DNA from: Monoplex corrugatus
Taxonomy: Eukaryota > Mollusca > Gastropoda > Littorinimorpha > Ranellidae
DNA: 64,000 nucleotides
Assembly (NCBI GenBank): GCA_030674185.1
Contig: CM060312.1
Location: 33,730,313 to 33,794,312, forward strand
Reading direction: 5' to 3'
The notes beneath the pieces are model-generated. The model saw only the letters and a list, made by a program, of their open reading frames with translations. It was not told the DNA's origin and did no database searches. Positions 23,632-45,479 of the stretch are shown in pieces (position 1 is the stretch's first letter; every line of letters starts with the position of its first letter). The translations under genes were made by a program, and so were the position numbers.

Positions 23632-24660
23632 ATGCCTCCACGACGAAAATTGAGCGAGTTTGAGAGGGGACGAGCTGTTGCATGGTTCCAAGATGGTGTT
23701 CCCAAGCGAGAAGTGGCCAGGCGACTTCAGGTGTCCATCTCGGTCATTGTCAGACTGATTCAACGCTTCACAGCCACTGGGAGGGTCCATGAAAGACGCA
23801 GATCTGGTCGACCGAAGAAGACAAACCCACGTGAAGATCGTCTCATTGAACGACAAGCCCTGCAGACAAGAACAGCCTCTTCCAGCATCATTCGAAGGCA
23901 GCTGAGGGTGGCTACTAACATCAACATCAGCCAGCAGACCATACGGAACCACCTTCATGGGTTTAACCTCCGTTCTCGTCGCCCAGCTGTACGGCCACGC
24001 TTAACTCCAGCCCATAGGGCAGCATGCCGCGCCTTCTGCAGACGTCACGTGAGGTGGACACGTCAGCAATGGTCCCAGGTCCTGTTCAGTGATGAATCAC
24101 GCTTCACCATGAACCACAACGACGGCCGACTGAGGGTCTGGAGGCGCCCAGGGCAACGCTTTATTGACACCACTGTCCAAGAAAAGGTGGCCTTTGGTGG
24201 AGGTTCTGTAATGGTCTGGGGGGCCTTCAGCCTTCACCACAGAACACCCTTGTATCATGTACAGGGTAACCTGACTGGCCTCCGATACCGGGATGAGATC
24301 CTTCGACCGCTGGCTGTGCCTACACTGCAGCAGATGGGACCGACGGCTGTCTACCAGGATGACAACGCTCGCCCCCACAGGGCAAGGGTGGTCAACGACT
24401 TCCTGCAGCAGTCTGGAGTCAACAGAATGGAGTGGCCAGCATGCAGTCCCGATCTCAACCCGATTGAGAACCTCTGGGATGAGCTGGATCACAAAGTGAG
24501 GAGCAACCACCCCCCTCCCAGGGATGCCCAACACCTCTACCAGATGCTGCAGGCTGAGTGGCAGGCGCTTCCACAGAGGATCTTCAACAACCTGGTCAAC
24601 TCGATGAGGACTCGCTGCGTCGAGTGCCAGAACAGCCATGGCGGTTACACGCATTACTGA
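23632..24660 (+). CDS. Tc1-like DD34E transposase, intact
   Basis: 342 codons from the chosen ATG, the usual size for Tc1 transposases (about 340). The frame stays open 36 codons further upstream, but MPPRRKLSEFERGR is the typical family start. Residues about 8-50 form the first helix-turn-helix, RRSGRPKK (about 57-63) is the GRPR-like AT-hook linker, and about 67-120 the second helix-turn-helix. The catalytic triad is visible: D154 in LFSDESRF, D244 in YQDDNARPH and E279 in PDLNPIENLWDEL, with 34 residues between the last two. It cuts and pastes the element at TA sites in the nucleus. No stop or frameshift is present, unlike every other transposon ORF in the window. Confidence 0.9.
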   Translation: MPPRRKLSEFERGRAVAWFQDGVPKREVARRLQVSISVIVRLIQRFTATGRVHERRRSGRPKKTNPREDRLIERQALQTRTASSSIIRRQLRVATNINISQQTIRNHLHGFNLRSRRPAVRPRLTPAHRAACRAFCRRHVRWTRQQWSQVLFSDESRFTMNHNDGRLRVWRRPGQRFIDTTVQEKVAFGGGSVMVWGAFSLHHRTPLYHVQGNLTGLRYRDEILRPLAVPTLQQMGPTAVYQDDNARPHRARVVNDFLQQSGVNRMEWPACSPDLNPIENLWDELDHKVRSNHPPPRDAQHLYQMLQAEWQALPQRIFNNLVNSMRTRCVECQNSHGGYTHY

Positions 24661-24874
24661 ACTTTTGGGAGCATCAGAATGCCCTGTCTTGTGATTTCAA
24701 TGACTTTGGGAAATCAAATTTCGATACGTACCCACTTTGATCAAATGTACACACCAAACGATTGCTCGAAATTGAAGGCAATTGTGTATCTTTATCACTA
24801 AAGCATGGAATTAAATGTTTGCCAAACTTCAACGCATTGGCTGTCTTATTTTGAAAGTTATGAATTTTTGTGCA

Positions 24875-24900
24875 AGTGATCCTTAACTTTTTGTGCGTAG
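24875..24900 (-). repeat. Tc1 right terminal inverted repeat
   Basis: 26 bp, identical to the complement of 23272-23297. Confidence 0.9.
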
Positions 24901-25872
24901 TGTATTTCCTGTATCGTCTGTCTCTGGTGTTTTGCCACACTGCTGAAATCTGTGCATGGACGTAGCTGTGTTGAGGGCTATTGAAATGTTGGTCTATTGG
25001 GTTGTTGTAGTTTAGTTTCATGGATCTTAAATGTTCCACAAAAGGGTCATCCAATGAGCGGTATGTCTCACCCACATACAGTTTGGAGCACACTGAGCAT
25101 GACAGGATGTAAAGAACGTTGGTTGATTTGCAGTTGAGGCTTGATTTGATGTTGAAGCTGCCTGATGGTCCAGTGACTGAAGTGGAAGTGTTGATGAAAG
25201 GACTGGTTTTGCATTTCTTGCCTTCACACGGTTTGTATCCTGGATGTTTAGGATAATTTGGCCCTTGTTATGCTTTTAACTTTGATCTCACGAGCAGATC
25301 TTTGAGGTTTTTGTCTCTGTTGAAGGCGATCAGTGGTGGTTTGGGAAATATGTCTTTTAGCTCCTTGTCCTGCTGGATGATGTTGAAGTTCTTCTTCAGG
25401 ATGTGGCTCACAGGAATGTTGTGGGGATGGAATGGGATGACTGCGACTACACGGTCCTCTTTCTTATTTTGTGTAGTTGGCAAAAGGGTATCCTCCCGTG
25501 TCATAGACTGTGCACGCTCAAGTGTCTTCTGCACTATCTCCTGGGGGTACTGGCGCGCTGCAAAGAAGTTGGACATCTTCTGTGACTTGTTTTCAAAGTC
25601 AGCTTCACTGCTGCAGATCCGTTTCAGTCTTTGAAATTGTGAATGCGGTATGCTGTTTTTAGTGGGTTCAGGGTGACTCACCAAACACACGCACACACAT
25701 CAAAGGTGGTTCAATGATGTAAACGGCAGGGCCGAGTTTCGGACTGCGAAATGTGGAGTGAGTTCCGCGCGTAGATATGGGAACACAGACTCGGAAAACA
25801 TTGTGTGGGAACATGGGTGGTAGATATTACACGGCGGAAAGATGAACACATAAGCATTCTTTCTGTGTACAT

Positions 25873-25876
<4 letters not shown>

Positions 25877-25944
<68 letters not shown>

Positions 25945-26030
25945 GTGTGTGTCTCTCTCTCTCTCTGTTCTCTCTCTCTCTCTCTGTCTCTCTCTCTCTC
26001 TTCTCTCTGTCTCTCTCTCTTCTCTCTGTC

Positions 26031-26075
<45 letters not shown>

Positions 26076-26100
26076 TTCACACACACACGCACACGCGTGC
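25877..26100. repeat. (TC)n compound microsatellite
   Basis: Over 200 bp of (TC)n with TGTG and TTC interruptions, ending in (CA)n/(CG). It sits at the truncated 5' end of the Penelope-like element. Long frames on both strands here are artefacts. Confidence 0.95.
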
Positions 26101-26599
26101 CGTGTTCACGCCATGAAATTACACGACACACGCATGCAAAAAAAAAGACATTTTGTACCTGGACGCATCAAACCTGGGACTTATCGAAACTATCCGGTAT
26201 ACTCAGCCCTATCGGTGTATTTCGTTGAAAACAGCATACACAACAATGTCTACAAAATCTAAAGTTTTACGTTTCAACGTTTTGCTTCGGAAGATTGTAA
26301 ATGTGTACACAATGAAAATGAAAAGGTCGCAATTAAGTTAGAAATGCATTTATCTAAAATTCCTTGATATAATTTGACCTCCCTATCCCGACCTACTTTT
26401 GGTTTCGTGTGCTTTTACAGCGAACGGTGATACATTTGTTTGCACCTCCAATAAATTATTCAAAGCCAGTTCATCATTTCGATAGACAGTCCTATTTCGA
26501 TCTAATGTGCACTAAGGAAAATATATTTTTAATTCATTCTATATGAATATGTCTGTGATGTTTCTAAAATGGAAGGAATGTATACAAAATATATAGTGG

Positions 26600-27480
26600 T
26601 CTCGCCTATCACATGTCGGCGTCACCGGGTTCGATGCTGGCCGATACACATTTTGACACCACCATCTCTCTCCAGGCCGCTCTGTCTTGACTTCTGCGGA
26701 CAATTTCTTGAATATTTAGGCCACTGATGTTGGTTATGTTCTCGATGTATGAGATTGGAGGTCTGTCTTTCTTCCTTTTTACTACTATATTTCCTTGAAA
26801 GATGATAGCCACGAGGTCCTTGTTCTTTGCTGCTTGGCACATGGCCAATGTGTTTTAGTCTTTTCTTGTTAATGTCTGCTAGTGCTAGTAGTTTTCTGGT
26901 GGTCATTTTCTTCCAGGGTACTTTCATAACTTCTTCTATTTAACACGTAGCAGTCTGCAGTAAAACCACATCTCTGCTGCCTCAGTTCTTCTGCAATCAG
27001 TTTTTCTCAGAGTCCACGCTTCACAGCCATGAAGCATGACTGGCCAGATCAAACATTTTAGAAGTCTAACTTTCAGGCCATTTGTTAAGCCTCCGTCTTT
27101 CCAGATGTTGTTGAGTTGTACCATCTTTTGGTTTGCCATTCCAGTTCTTATGTTGATGTCTTTGGAGCAGGTTCCATGATAAGTTTTTACAGAACCAAGA
27201 TATTTGAAATTCCTAACATTTTCTAAAGGAACTTTGTTAATTAGATATGATAGTTTTCAGTGTCTTTGCCTTTGACATGTAGCACTTTTGTTTTCTTGGC
27301 GTTCAAGTTTAGGCCAGCCTTTTTGTTTGCTGCAGTCACAAGAAATTCGGGGAAGAGCTGGACAGCAGAATAGAAGTCTCCCTCAAGCAAATATTTCGTC
27401 TCTAAACTCCTTACACTTTTAAGGGAACTGGCTGCATCCAGGTCATGAGTTCTGGATGCTGATATGCTGTCACCAACTTT
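26600..27480 (-). mobile_element. RTE-like element, second subfamily, internally deleted
   Basis: The right end (27340-27480) resembles the 5' region of the RTE-like copy at 6960-7105 (shared CTCCTTACACT, CATCCAGGTCATGA). It jumps directly into the RT C-terminal part: KKAGLNLNAKKTKVLHVKGK, CLIWPVMLHGCEAWTLRKTD, TEAAEMWFYCRLLRVKW, then EIVRRSQDRAAWREMV and IEPGDADM. The ending GLNIQEIVRRSQDR...PGD is shared with the fragment at 42130-42360 but differs from the main family. Several frameshifts. Confidence 0.65.
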
Positions 27481-27559
27481 TATTGAATTGAAGCTTCTTC
27501 AAGGTCAGAGTGACTTTAAGAAGTACAAAATCTGAGTTCCGTTTCTTATACGCTAGATA

Positions 27560-28282
27560 GGTCAGGTTTCCGCAAGGTACAACCTTCAGACAGGTTGATA
27601 AGTTTAAATACATGTATCTGTGAACGGTCATCTCACCAGACGGCAGATGCAAATCAGAAATAGCCAGCAGAATCAGCCAAGCCAAAACAGCATTCAATAC
27701 GATGAAAAGCATTCTTACCAACAAATGCCTATCAATTAACATCAGGAAGACAATCAACAAGCAAAGCCAGAACAAGATTGAGGCAGCCGAGATGTGGTTT
27801 CCAAGAAGAATGTTGAGTTGCATGGACAGCAAAGAAAACAAACGAGATAGTCTTGATGGAGGCAGACACAAGAAGATCGTAGATAAGAAAGATTAAGAAA
27901 AGACGGGCAACATTTATAGGCCATTGTATGAGGAAAAGGAAACTAGAGCACCTGGTCACAACAGGAAAGCTGGAGGGAAAGAGAGCACCAGTTGAGTTGA
28001 GTTAGTTTTAAAATCCAACCACTCTTAGAGTATAATGAGGACTAGCGAAAAATTTTTTTGAAGCCTTCAATAATTTCGATGCTTTATTCGGTTCTCCGAT
28101 CCACCCTGGATGGCAATCGAATGGGTGAATGGTAGACCCAGGGAGAAAATATTGGACAGATTTGCAGGGTGGCTGAGGACAGAGAGGGTGGAAGATGTGT
28201 TTGCGGCAAAAAGGGATAGATACATATAGAGGGCCATGATCGTCAACGCCATGCGGCAGGGCACTTGATGATGATGATGACT
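27560..28282 (+). mobile_element. RTE-like 3' fragment with a 140-bp insert
   Basis: Corresponds to 19470-20080 of the reference copy (ISQAKTAF, LTNKCLSINIRK, IEAAEMWFPRRML) and ends in (GAT)n at 28267-28282. It lacks about 40 bp after IRK (the LYGCEAW region). At about 27992-28131 it is broken by unrelated sequence that starts TTGAGTTGAGTTAG. Confidence 0.7.
27992..28131. repeat. ~140-bp unidentified insert
   Basis: RTE sequence stops after GAGAGCACCAG and resumes with GTAGACCCAGGG. The insert has no partner elsewhere in the window and no clear inverted ends. Confidence 0.55.
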
Positions 28283-28529
28283 TTAGGTAGGCCTACTTTT
28301 CTTTGTTCCACTAGCAGCAAGCGTGACTAAATATTCATTCAGTAAGACCAGGCAGCACTTTTTTCTTGCCCTCGCCACTCGCTATCTCGCCATCTCGCCA
28401 TCTCGCCACCTCAGTGCAAGCTTGCTTGCGTATAAGAAACAGGCCACTTGGATTTTTTCGTTGAAAGCGATGAACCTCAAATTGATTTTTTGTTAGTTGT
28501 TTTTGATTGGACAAATTTGACCTTACTCA

Positions 28530-28644
28530 AAAACACACACACACACACGCACCCACATACACGCGTGCGCGCGCACACACACATGCACACCCACACACAC
28601 ACACACACACTCACACACACAGTCACACACACATACATACACAT

Positions 28645-28712
<68 letters not shown>
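28530..28712. repeat. (CA)n microsatellite
   Basis: About 180 bp of (CA)n with CGCGCG and TCA/GTCA interruptions. Confidence 0.95.
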
Positions 28713-28713
<1 letters not shown>

Positions 28714-28944
28714 TGTATGCAGAGTCATTGTACATGCATAAACAATCAAAACCGCCATTGTGGAAATAGCCAAACTGTACACATGAGTCCTTTTTTTATA
28801 TTGAAGGCCGTGAAGACATTTGTACGAACAGCAACATTACCATGAAACTAATGAAGTAAACAGAATTTTTTTCTTCTGATTTCATTAGTGCCCTGAATTG
28901 GATTGATGAATGTCAAAGTTTGGATGAATGCCATAATTTCGAGG

Positions 28945-29150
28945 TCATCATCATCATGTGCCCTGTCACATGGCGTTGGCGATCATGGCCCTCCATACAA
29001 ATCTATCCCTTGTCGCTGCAAATACATCTCCCACCCTCTCTGTCCCTGCCACTCTGCAAGTCTGTCCAATATTTTCTCCCTGGGACCTGGTGTTCTTTAT
29101 CCCTCCAGCTTTCCTGTTGTAACCAGGTGCTCTCATTTCTTTGATGATTT
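28945..29150 (-). mobile_element. RTE-like 3' end, left arm of an inverted pair
   Basis: Begins at 28945 with (ATC)n, the complement of the (GAT)n tail. Running inward it matches the complement of the RTE C-terminal region up to the codons for HLVTTG. It meets the opposite-facing copy at about 29150. Confidence 0.75.
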
Positions 29151-29420
29151 ATTAATGAAGAAGATCAGGCAAAAACCAAGCAGCAGTTATAGGGCATTTT
29201 ACGAGGCAAGAGGGATTTTAGCACCTAGTCAAAACAGGAGAGTCAGAGGGAAAAAGGGCATCAGGTGGGCCCAGCGAGAAAACATTAGTTTTGCAAAGTG
29301 GGTGGGGACAATAAGGGTAGGAGATATACTAGCAGCAATAAAACATAGATTCATATGGAGGGCTATGATCACCAATGAAACGCGAGAAGACACGTGATGT
29401 TGCTAATGATGATGAAGAAG
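29150..29420 (+). mobile_element. RTE-like 3' end, right arm of an inverted pair
   Basis: Starts at the KKIRKRQ-like codons (MKKIRQKPSSSYRAFYEARG) and runs to a decayed GATGATGAAGAAG tail at about 29405-29420. Diverged from its partner at 28945-29150, so it is not a recent copy of it. Confidence 0.7.
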
Positions 29421-29710
29421 ACGCCCTTAGAGCGCGGCAGTTTGAACAGACACCTCAAGGTTCCATGGTAAAGAAATGCCATAACTAGCCTGAACATAGA
29501 CTTAGTCACCTTGTTTTAAGATTCTGTAAAGGTAAAGGCTGTATCATAACTATCGATCGAAGTCGTCTCAGTATCATGTCAGTGTGTGCAGTAAATCTTT
29601 GCAATATAATATAATTATAATATAACCGAATGCGTTGCGTTGTGTATACGCGCAGTTTTATGGAGGTTTACGTCGAAGGGAGATAATGCCAGTCGCAAGT
29701 TCAAGCGAAG

Positions 29711-40647
<10,937 letters not shown>

Positions 40648-40677
40648 TATTAAAGTATGAGGAGGATGTGTGTATGA

Positions 40678-40682
40678 GAGAC

Positions 40683-40729
<47 letters not shown>

Positions 40730-40800
40730 CTGTATGACAGACGCTGTGTGTGTGTGTGTGTGTGTGTTGTGTGTGTGGTGTGTGTGTGTGTGTGTGCGCA
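40678..40800. repeat. (GT)n in the UXT 3' untranslated region
   Basis: Two (GT)n blocks begin 30 bp after the UXT stop. They would be transcribed as (GU)n if the mRNA extends to the AATAAA at 40996. Confidence 0.9.
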
Positions 40801-40995
40801 AGTTTTAGTACAGAGTAAATTATAAAAAAGGTATGATGTATGCATGTGCAGCATTGTGTTTGTGTGACAGAAACTGTATACAGATAGTACAGTGTATGGG
40901 GATGAGATATGTGCACAATATGGTGTGGTAAATAGCAAGATAACATGTGGATGTCTGCATATGCTCAGTGTTGAGAAAGCTTGTCATAAGCAAAG

Positions 40996-41001
40996 AATAA
41001 A
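40996..41001 (+). promoter_or_regulatory. Candidate UXT polyadenylation signal
   Basis: AATAAA about 350 bp after the UXT stop. An ATTAAA also lies just after the stop (40649-40654). Which one is used cannot be told from sequence. Confidence 0.35.
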
Positions 41002-41084
41002 CAATGAAAAAATACAGAAGTATTCAATTTTTTTGTGTGAAGTGCAATTTCCTATTCTTCTCATTCTTTTTTTGTTTTGTTTAA

Positions 41085-41728
41085 TCCCTTTGCTGCTAAT
41101 GCTTTTGGCTGTTGAGAATGCATGGAAAGTTTCCAGGAAATCTGAAAACTTGCACCTATGATTTTTGTTCAGTCGTGTCTCCAAAACTATTACAAATTAC
41201 TCCACAAAATTAAACGAATTGAAATAGAAACGAACGAAGATTCTTTAAGTAATAATGTGATTGGAAAATATTGAACCAGGTTTTCACACAGGCATGTGGA
41301 AGAAGCTGATATTCTTCATCAGAATCGTCATCCAACTATGCTTTTGTCGGGTCAAATTCTGGGCCATTGGCGTCAAGTTCACAAAGTTCGACTTTATCAG
41401 GACCAGAATTTTCCTCATCTATTGACATCATGAAAAACTTTTTCAGTACTTCCTCAAGTGTAAACATTCATTTTTGGCTCTGCCATTGCTGCTAAATAGG
41501 ATAACTGAGTTCTCAAATAATGCTGGTAATGATGGAAGCATTTGAATTTGTCATATTTAGGAAAGAAAAAGCTCTCAGGGAAGTTGAATCTTCTAACTTA
41601 GCAGTCAGTATTTCTGCAATGCTGAATGGAACATGAACACTTCTTTGTGTGATGTGCTGTTTACATCAACACGTTGGTGATTGTGAAGTCAGTGACATAC
41701 ATGTCACATCAATAGAACAGTGAAGGGG
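41085..41728 (-). mobile_element. piggyBac-like element remnant
   Basis: TTAA at 41081-41084 on the left and TTAC at 41729-41732 on the right. Ends are similar: (T)CCCTTTGCTG on the left, CCCCTTCACTG as the complement on the right. On the - strand about 41475-41285 encodes FTLEEVLKKFFMMSIDEENS, later LDDDSDEEYQLL, resembling the acidic N-terminus of piggyBac-type transposases. One stop lies between. No catalytic region is left. Confidence 0.4.
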
Positions 41729-42129
41729 TTACCGTTATTAAAGCAGTTCTGTGAACTGAGTTGTGAGATCATGATATATGTATATATGCCTCTGTGTTTG
41801 TGTTTGTTTGTATACATGTTGGATAAAGGCATGCATATACATGGATGTGAACTAAGCCTCTGTGTGTGCTTGTCTGTGAAAAGAATTTGTCTGTAGGACA
41901 GATAAAAAATTCTTCTGCCACAGTTTTATATATTTTACAACCGTAAAGGAAAAAGAATACGTCTGCAATTATGGAGAATAAGTCTGCTGTGCAATAATCT
42001 CAACAAGAGTGTAGGAGAGAGTATTGTATCACCTGAATTTATCAGCATCAGGAGAGTAATTTGTTAATGTTATTAATGTCTAGTTTTTGTTCAGGAAGGG
42101 TATAGACTGTTTGGTCATGCTTTTGACTT

Positions 42130-42360
42130 AGATAAGATGTTTTGGAGGGTTGTGCTTGATGTCCACTGTCCTCCAAGGTAAAGTGGAGGAAGAGAACAGA
42201 GGACGGCACCTGCATCACTTGCTAAAACATCACAAACATCAGTGCAAGAAACTCCAGGAGGTGGTCAGACTTAGCCAAGATCGAGAGTGTGGAGGCAACT
42301 TGTGGGACATCATGTGCAGCGCCAACACTGTTCCCGGTGACGCGACAGTGAGACAGTGAG
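42130..42360 (+). mobile_element. RTE-like C-terminal fragment, second subfamily
   Basis: Encodes GKVEEENRGRHLHHLLKHHK then LQEVVRLSQDRECGGNLWDI and ANTVPGDATVRQ. It corresponds to EIVRRSQDRAAW...PGDADM of the copy at 26600-27480, so it is the LINE tail, not a host exon. Confidence 0.55.
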
Positions 42361-42596
42361 GTGCTGAGTGTGGGATTGACTTGATATGAGTTTTGATCTG
42401 ATGTGTTGGCTTGACATCCTGATACAGACTTTGTGGTCTGCTGGCTCTGAATATAAATTGTGTTCAGAGAGCATTATTTTATGACAGATATGTAACAGCT
42501 GCATACTTTTGGATATTCTGTCAGAGGTCAAAAGCCATGACAGAATGTCATCTCATGGGTATCAGTTCTGCATCATGGCAAGACAGAGAAATTTGT

Positions 42597-42866
42597 CAAG
42601 CTGTACAACGTCTATGAGAGTTTCTCAGAGAGACTGAAAAATTAGTTGAGCTGTACAAACTGTATGAGAGTCTCTCACAGAGAGAAAAGAGACAAGCTGC
42701 ACTACCTTTATGAGAGACTTTCAGAGAGACAAAGAAATTAATCAATCTGTATGAAAGCCTTTCAGAGAGACCAACAAATTGCCCAAGCCATTTAACTTTT
42801 ATTTGAGTCGCTCAGAGAGACAGAAAAATGAGACAAGACATACAGTCTTTATGAGAGTCTCTCATT
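42597..42866 (+). repeat. ~54-bp minisatellite, five diverged units
   Basis: Units share CTGTACAA..., TATGAGAGTCTCTCAGAGAGA and a CAAAAAAATTA-like spacer. Units differ at many positions. Confidence 0.75.
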
Positions 42867-43151
42867 ACAGTTGTGTGGGCACTTTTTTGAATGGATGTGA
42901 CTGAAAAGACGTTACTCATTTGTGAGTGTTTGTTGGGCCTAATGTATGACCAGATTTGGTCAAGACCTATCCAGAACCAAGCAACAAATCTTTAACTGAA
43001 CATGTTCAGTCTGAGTTGCCAGTGTTTACTTGGATATTTATAATTGATGAAGTTTTTTTCCCACAAGCAAATGCAGAGTATTGTTTTTTGATAGCTAGGC
43101 AATGCATATGCAGTGCTTGAGATAAATCTTTTTTTTCTTCTTCTATTTTTA

Positions 43152-43612
43152 CTCCCCCGTGAAGATGCCAGGGGTTCTTCCAGTGTAAGTAGTATCCCCA
43201 CCTTCTGGAAATTCTGTGCTAGAAATGTCCTCTTCTGGCACTATCTCTGTTTCTGCCTTGTTCCTTTGCTTTCTGTCATTTCTTCCTATTGTTTTCTGCC
43301 TTACTGGTCTGTTTACCTGTCTGAATTTGATAAAGTCTTACGTACTTTCTCTTAGGATTGATAATTGTGTACACATATAAAGTGCATTTTTGGCTTTAAA
43401 TTTGTATTCAGGTATGTTTTTTTTACATCCCTTATGTGATAAATTGGACAGAGTGGTCAATGCCAGGGGCATCTCCTTAGATTATATGCGTGAATGCAGT
43501 TATACTTAATTTTCTTTTCCCTTTTTTTCCTGTTGATGTGTTCTGTATGTTTTGGAATGGTTATAGCCCTGAATGGCTCTTAACAGTCAGCTGGGCTTTA
43601 AACGAAAATAAC
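43152..43612 (+). repeat. R500 interspersed repeat copy
   Basis: Starts CTCCCCCGTGAAGATGCCAG, has CCACCTTCTGGAAATTCTGT and AAATTGGACAGAGTGGTCAA, and ends CAGTCAGCTGGGCTTTAAAC then GAAAATAAC. The middle is shortened compared with 49574-50094. Confidence 0.7.
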
Positions 43613-44330
43613 AGTTTTTCTTCTTTTGTTTGTCTGCTTTTACCATCTTGTGTGTCATGAGCAGAAAAGAGTTGACGTTCAGCAAGCAAACTGGAAAGCT
43701 TGAAGAGGCCCTCCTACGTCTGCCTTTTGCAGATCCATATAATTTTTTTTGTATGCTTATTGGCCCATGTGGTGGAATTGTACTCTGTGCAATGACAAAG
43801 ACCAAGGACAATCACATGTTTTTTGATGAATATAATGGCGACCATGTTGTTCCCACTCTTTTTCTGGTCTTGATGTCAGCTATTCTCTAACACATCTCAA
43901 AGGTGGGGCATGGTCAGGGTCCAGGTGTGGCACTGGTATGTTATGGTAGGAATGGGTATGGAATTAATCAGTATCATCCCGTCCGTTTAAAATGAGCTTG
44001 GAGAGACACATACTTGGAGCATTCTCAGTCAGTGAGAAAGAGAGATGTCACGCGTTCTGAGGTGCAACGTCATGCATTTTGAGGTGTAAATATAAACAAA
44101 GACTGAAACAAGTTTTCTTTCTGTTTATTGAGGATTTTTCTTTCCCAGAAGGAACTCCTGCACTTGAGCACTGAGTTTCAACTATTAAAGTCTACCAAAT
44201 CTGTCAGCGATGGTCATCTCATCTATTTCAAAATGAACACATTCCTATGCATGGTCTTGATACAGAAGAATGACTAGTACTCAATTCTATATCAAACACA
44301 AAGCTAACACTGTAAGAATGATCGGCATTA

Positions 44331-45259
44331 GGCTACGTTCATACTGGCACTCACGACTGTAGTGCGAACGGAAAAAAACGTGTAGCGTGAGAAAAGGTGT
44401 TCATGCTTATCAGCACGTTTTCCGTCCTTGAGGAAGAAGGGAGGCTAGCGTTGTTTATCTTTCTGGTAAACATGGCACAGACGGGGCGACAGAAACTGAT
44501 TTTGTGGTGGTGGTGGAAGAGAAGAAACCTGAAACATCGAAAACTCGCCGTTTTTCTGTGCACCACAGACCTATAATAAATCGCACGCTTTACAAATGCA
44601 CTCAAACAACCCATTCACAAATACACATAATACTCATGAACAAACACCGGCCCAGTGCACACAGACACAGAAAAACCGACAGACACACAGACACAGACAC
44701 ACACTCACACACACACACACACAATCACACAACAACATAACACACAAGCAAACACACAATCACACACACATGCATCACACACACACACACACACACACAA
44801 TCTCCTCCAATTTCTTTTGCAATGTTGTTCCATGCCTCGGCGATCATGTCTGTTGAAATGATTTCTGTCAGACTTGTTCCAAAGGGAAAAGGGTCGAGTC
44901 CTGACTTCGGAAATCAGCTTCTCGTCTTCCATCTTTTGTTAAAAATGACTGAAAATTTAAGCACAGTACAGTCTCTTGACCCGCACACACGTACAGAAGC
45001 GTTTCAATATGAACGCGCAGAGGATGGCCAGTGATAAAAAAAGAAGGGTTGGCCTCGAGGTCACGACTTCTGTCCATCCGCGCGCACGACTGAAGTGTAG
45101 CATGCACGTACGACTTTTTTGGCGGGTGTGGTCGTGTATGCGTGTCTGTGGCAGTATGAACATCTTCAGCAGCGCAAGTAAAATAAAGAGGAATTTTTCC
45201 CACCAGCACGATTTTTGTCTGTCCGCACGACAGTCGTGAGTGGCAGTATGAACGTACCC
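44331..45259. mobile_element. Non-autonomous TIR element (929 bp)
   Basis: Flanked by TA (44329-44330, 45260-45261). Inverted ends of about 30 bp, with two mismatches, start GG(C/G)TACGTTCATACTG and continue CACTCACGACTGT. A third, partial terminus (GGCAGTATGAAC) is internal at about 45148-45159. It contains a (CA)n block at 44690-44800. No transposase. Superfamily uncertain. Confidence 0.65.
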
Positions 45260-45479
45260 TACTCTGGGCAATAAAAAGAAGGGAACCTGATATTGCAGTC
45301 TATATCAAACACAAAGCCAACACCATAAGAATGAACGGCACATTAAAGCGCATAGTAGGAAGACTGATTGTTGAGTCATCATCAAGTTACTAAAATGAAC
45401 TTGAGAACAGAAACTTGAGTTTGCCAGTTTCACTGAAAAGTTGACAGTATGTCACTATCACCTTGAATCACAGTAACAA

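Larger units (their letters stand above)
23270..24902 (+). mobile_element. Complete Tc1/mariner-type transposon (1.63 kb)
   Basis: Bounded by TA dinucleotides (23268-23269 and 24903-24904). It has perfect 26-bp terminal inverted repeats starting CTACGCACAAAAAGTTAAGG at 23272-23297 and 24875-24900, preceded by two unmatched bases on each side. It encodes one uninterrupted DD34E transposase. Inserted inside the GIY-YIG domain of the Penelope-like element. With intact ends and ORF it is a candidate autonomous copy. Confidence 0.9.
23140..25700 (-). mobile_element. Penelope-like element (GIY-YIG type), 5'-truncated, split by Tc1
   Basis: On the - strand from 25696 one frame gives the RT end (LKRICSSEADFENKS, MSNFFAARQYPQEIV, NLKDLLVRSKLKA), one in-frame TAA at 25268-25270, then a linker with a cysteine pair (KPCEGKKCKTSP), SCSVCSKLYVGETYRSLDDP and FVEHLRSMKLNYNNP, the GIY-YIG nuclease domain. 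The frame reaches RRYRK at 24905 and is interrupted by the Tc1 element at 23270-24902. It resumes at about 23268 with MGNCIIHRLGTVQLAGLN, which fits the end of such domains. RT and GIY-YIG order is that of endonuclease-bearing Penelope-like elements. The upstream RT core is missing. Confidence 0.75.

Noticed and set aside
25700..26262. Arg/Glu-rich and Ser/Leu-rich frames
   Set aside because: Pure artefact of the (TC)n array; no coding signature outside the repeat.
42150..42359. Candidate host exon with KVEEENRGRHLHHLLKHH
   Set aside because: It matches the C-terminus of the second RTE-like subfamily at 26600-27480 (QEVVRLSQDR...PGDA), so it is retroelement sequence.
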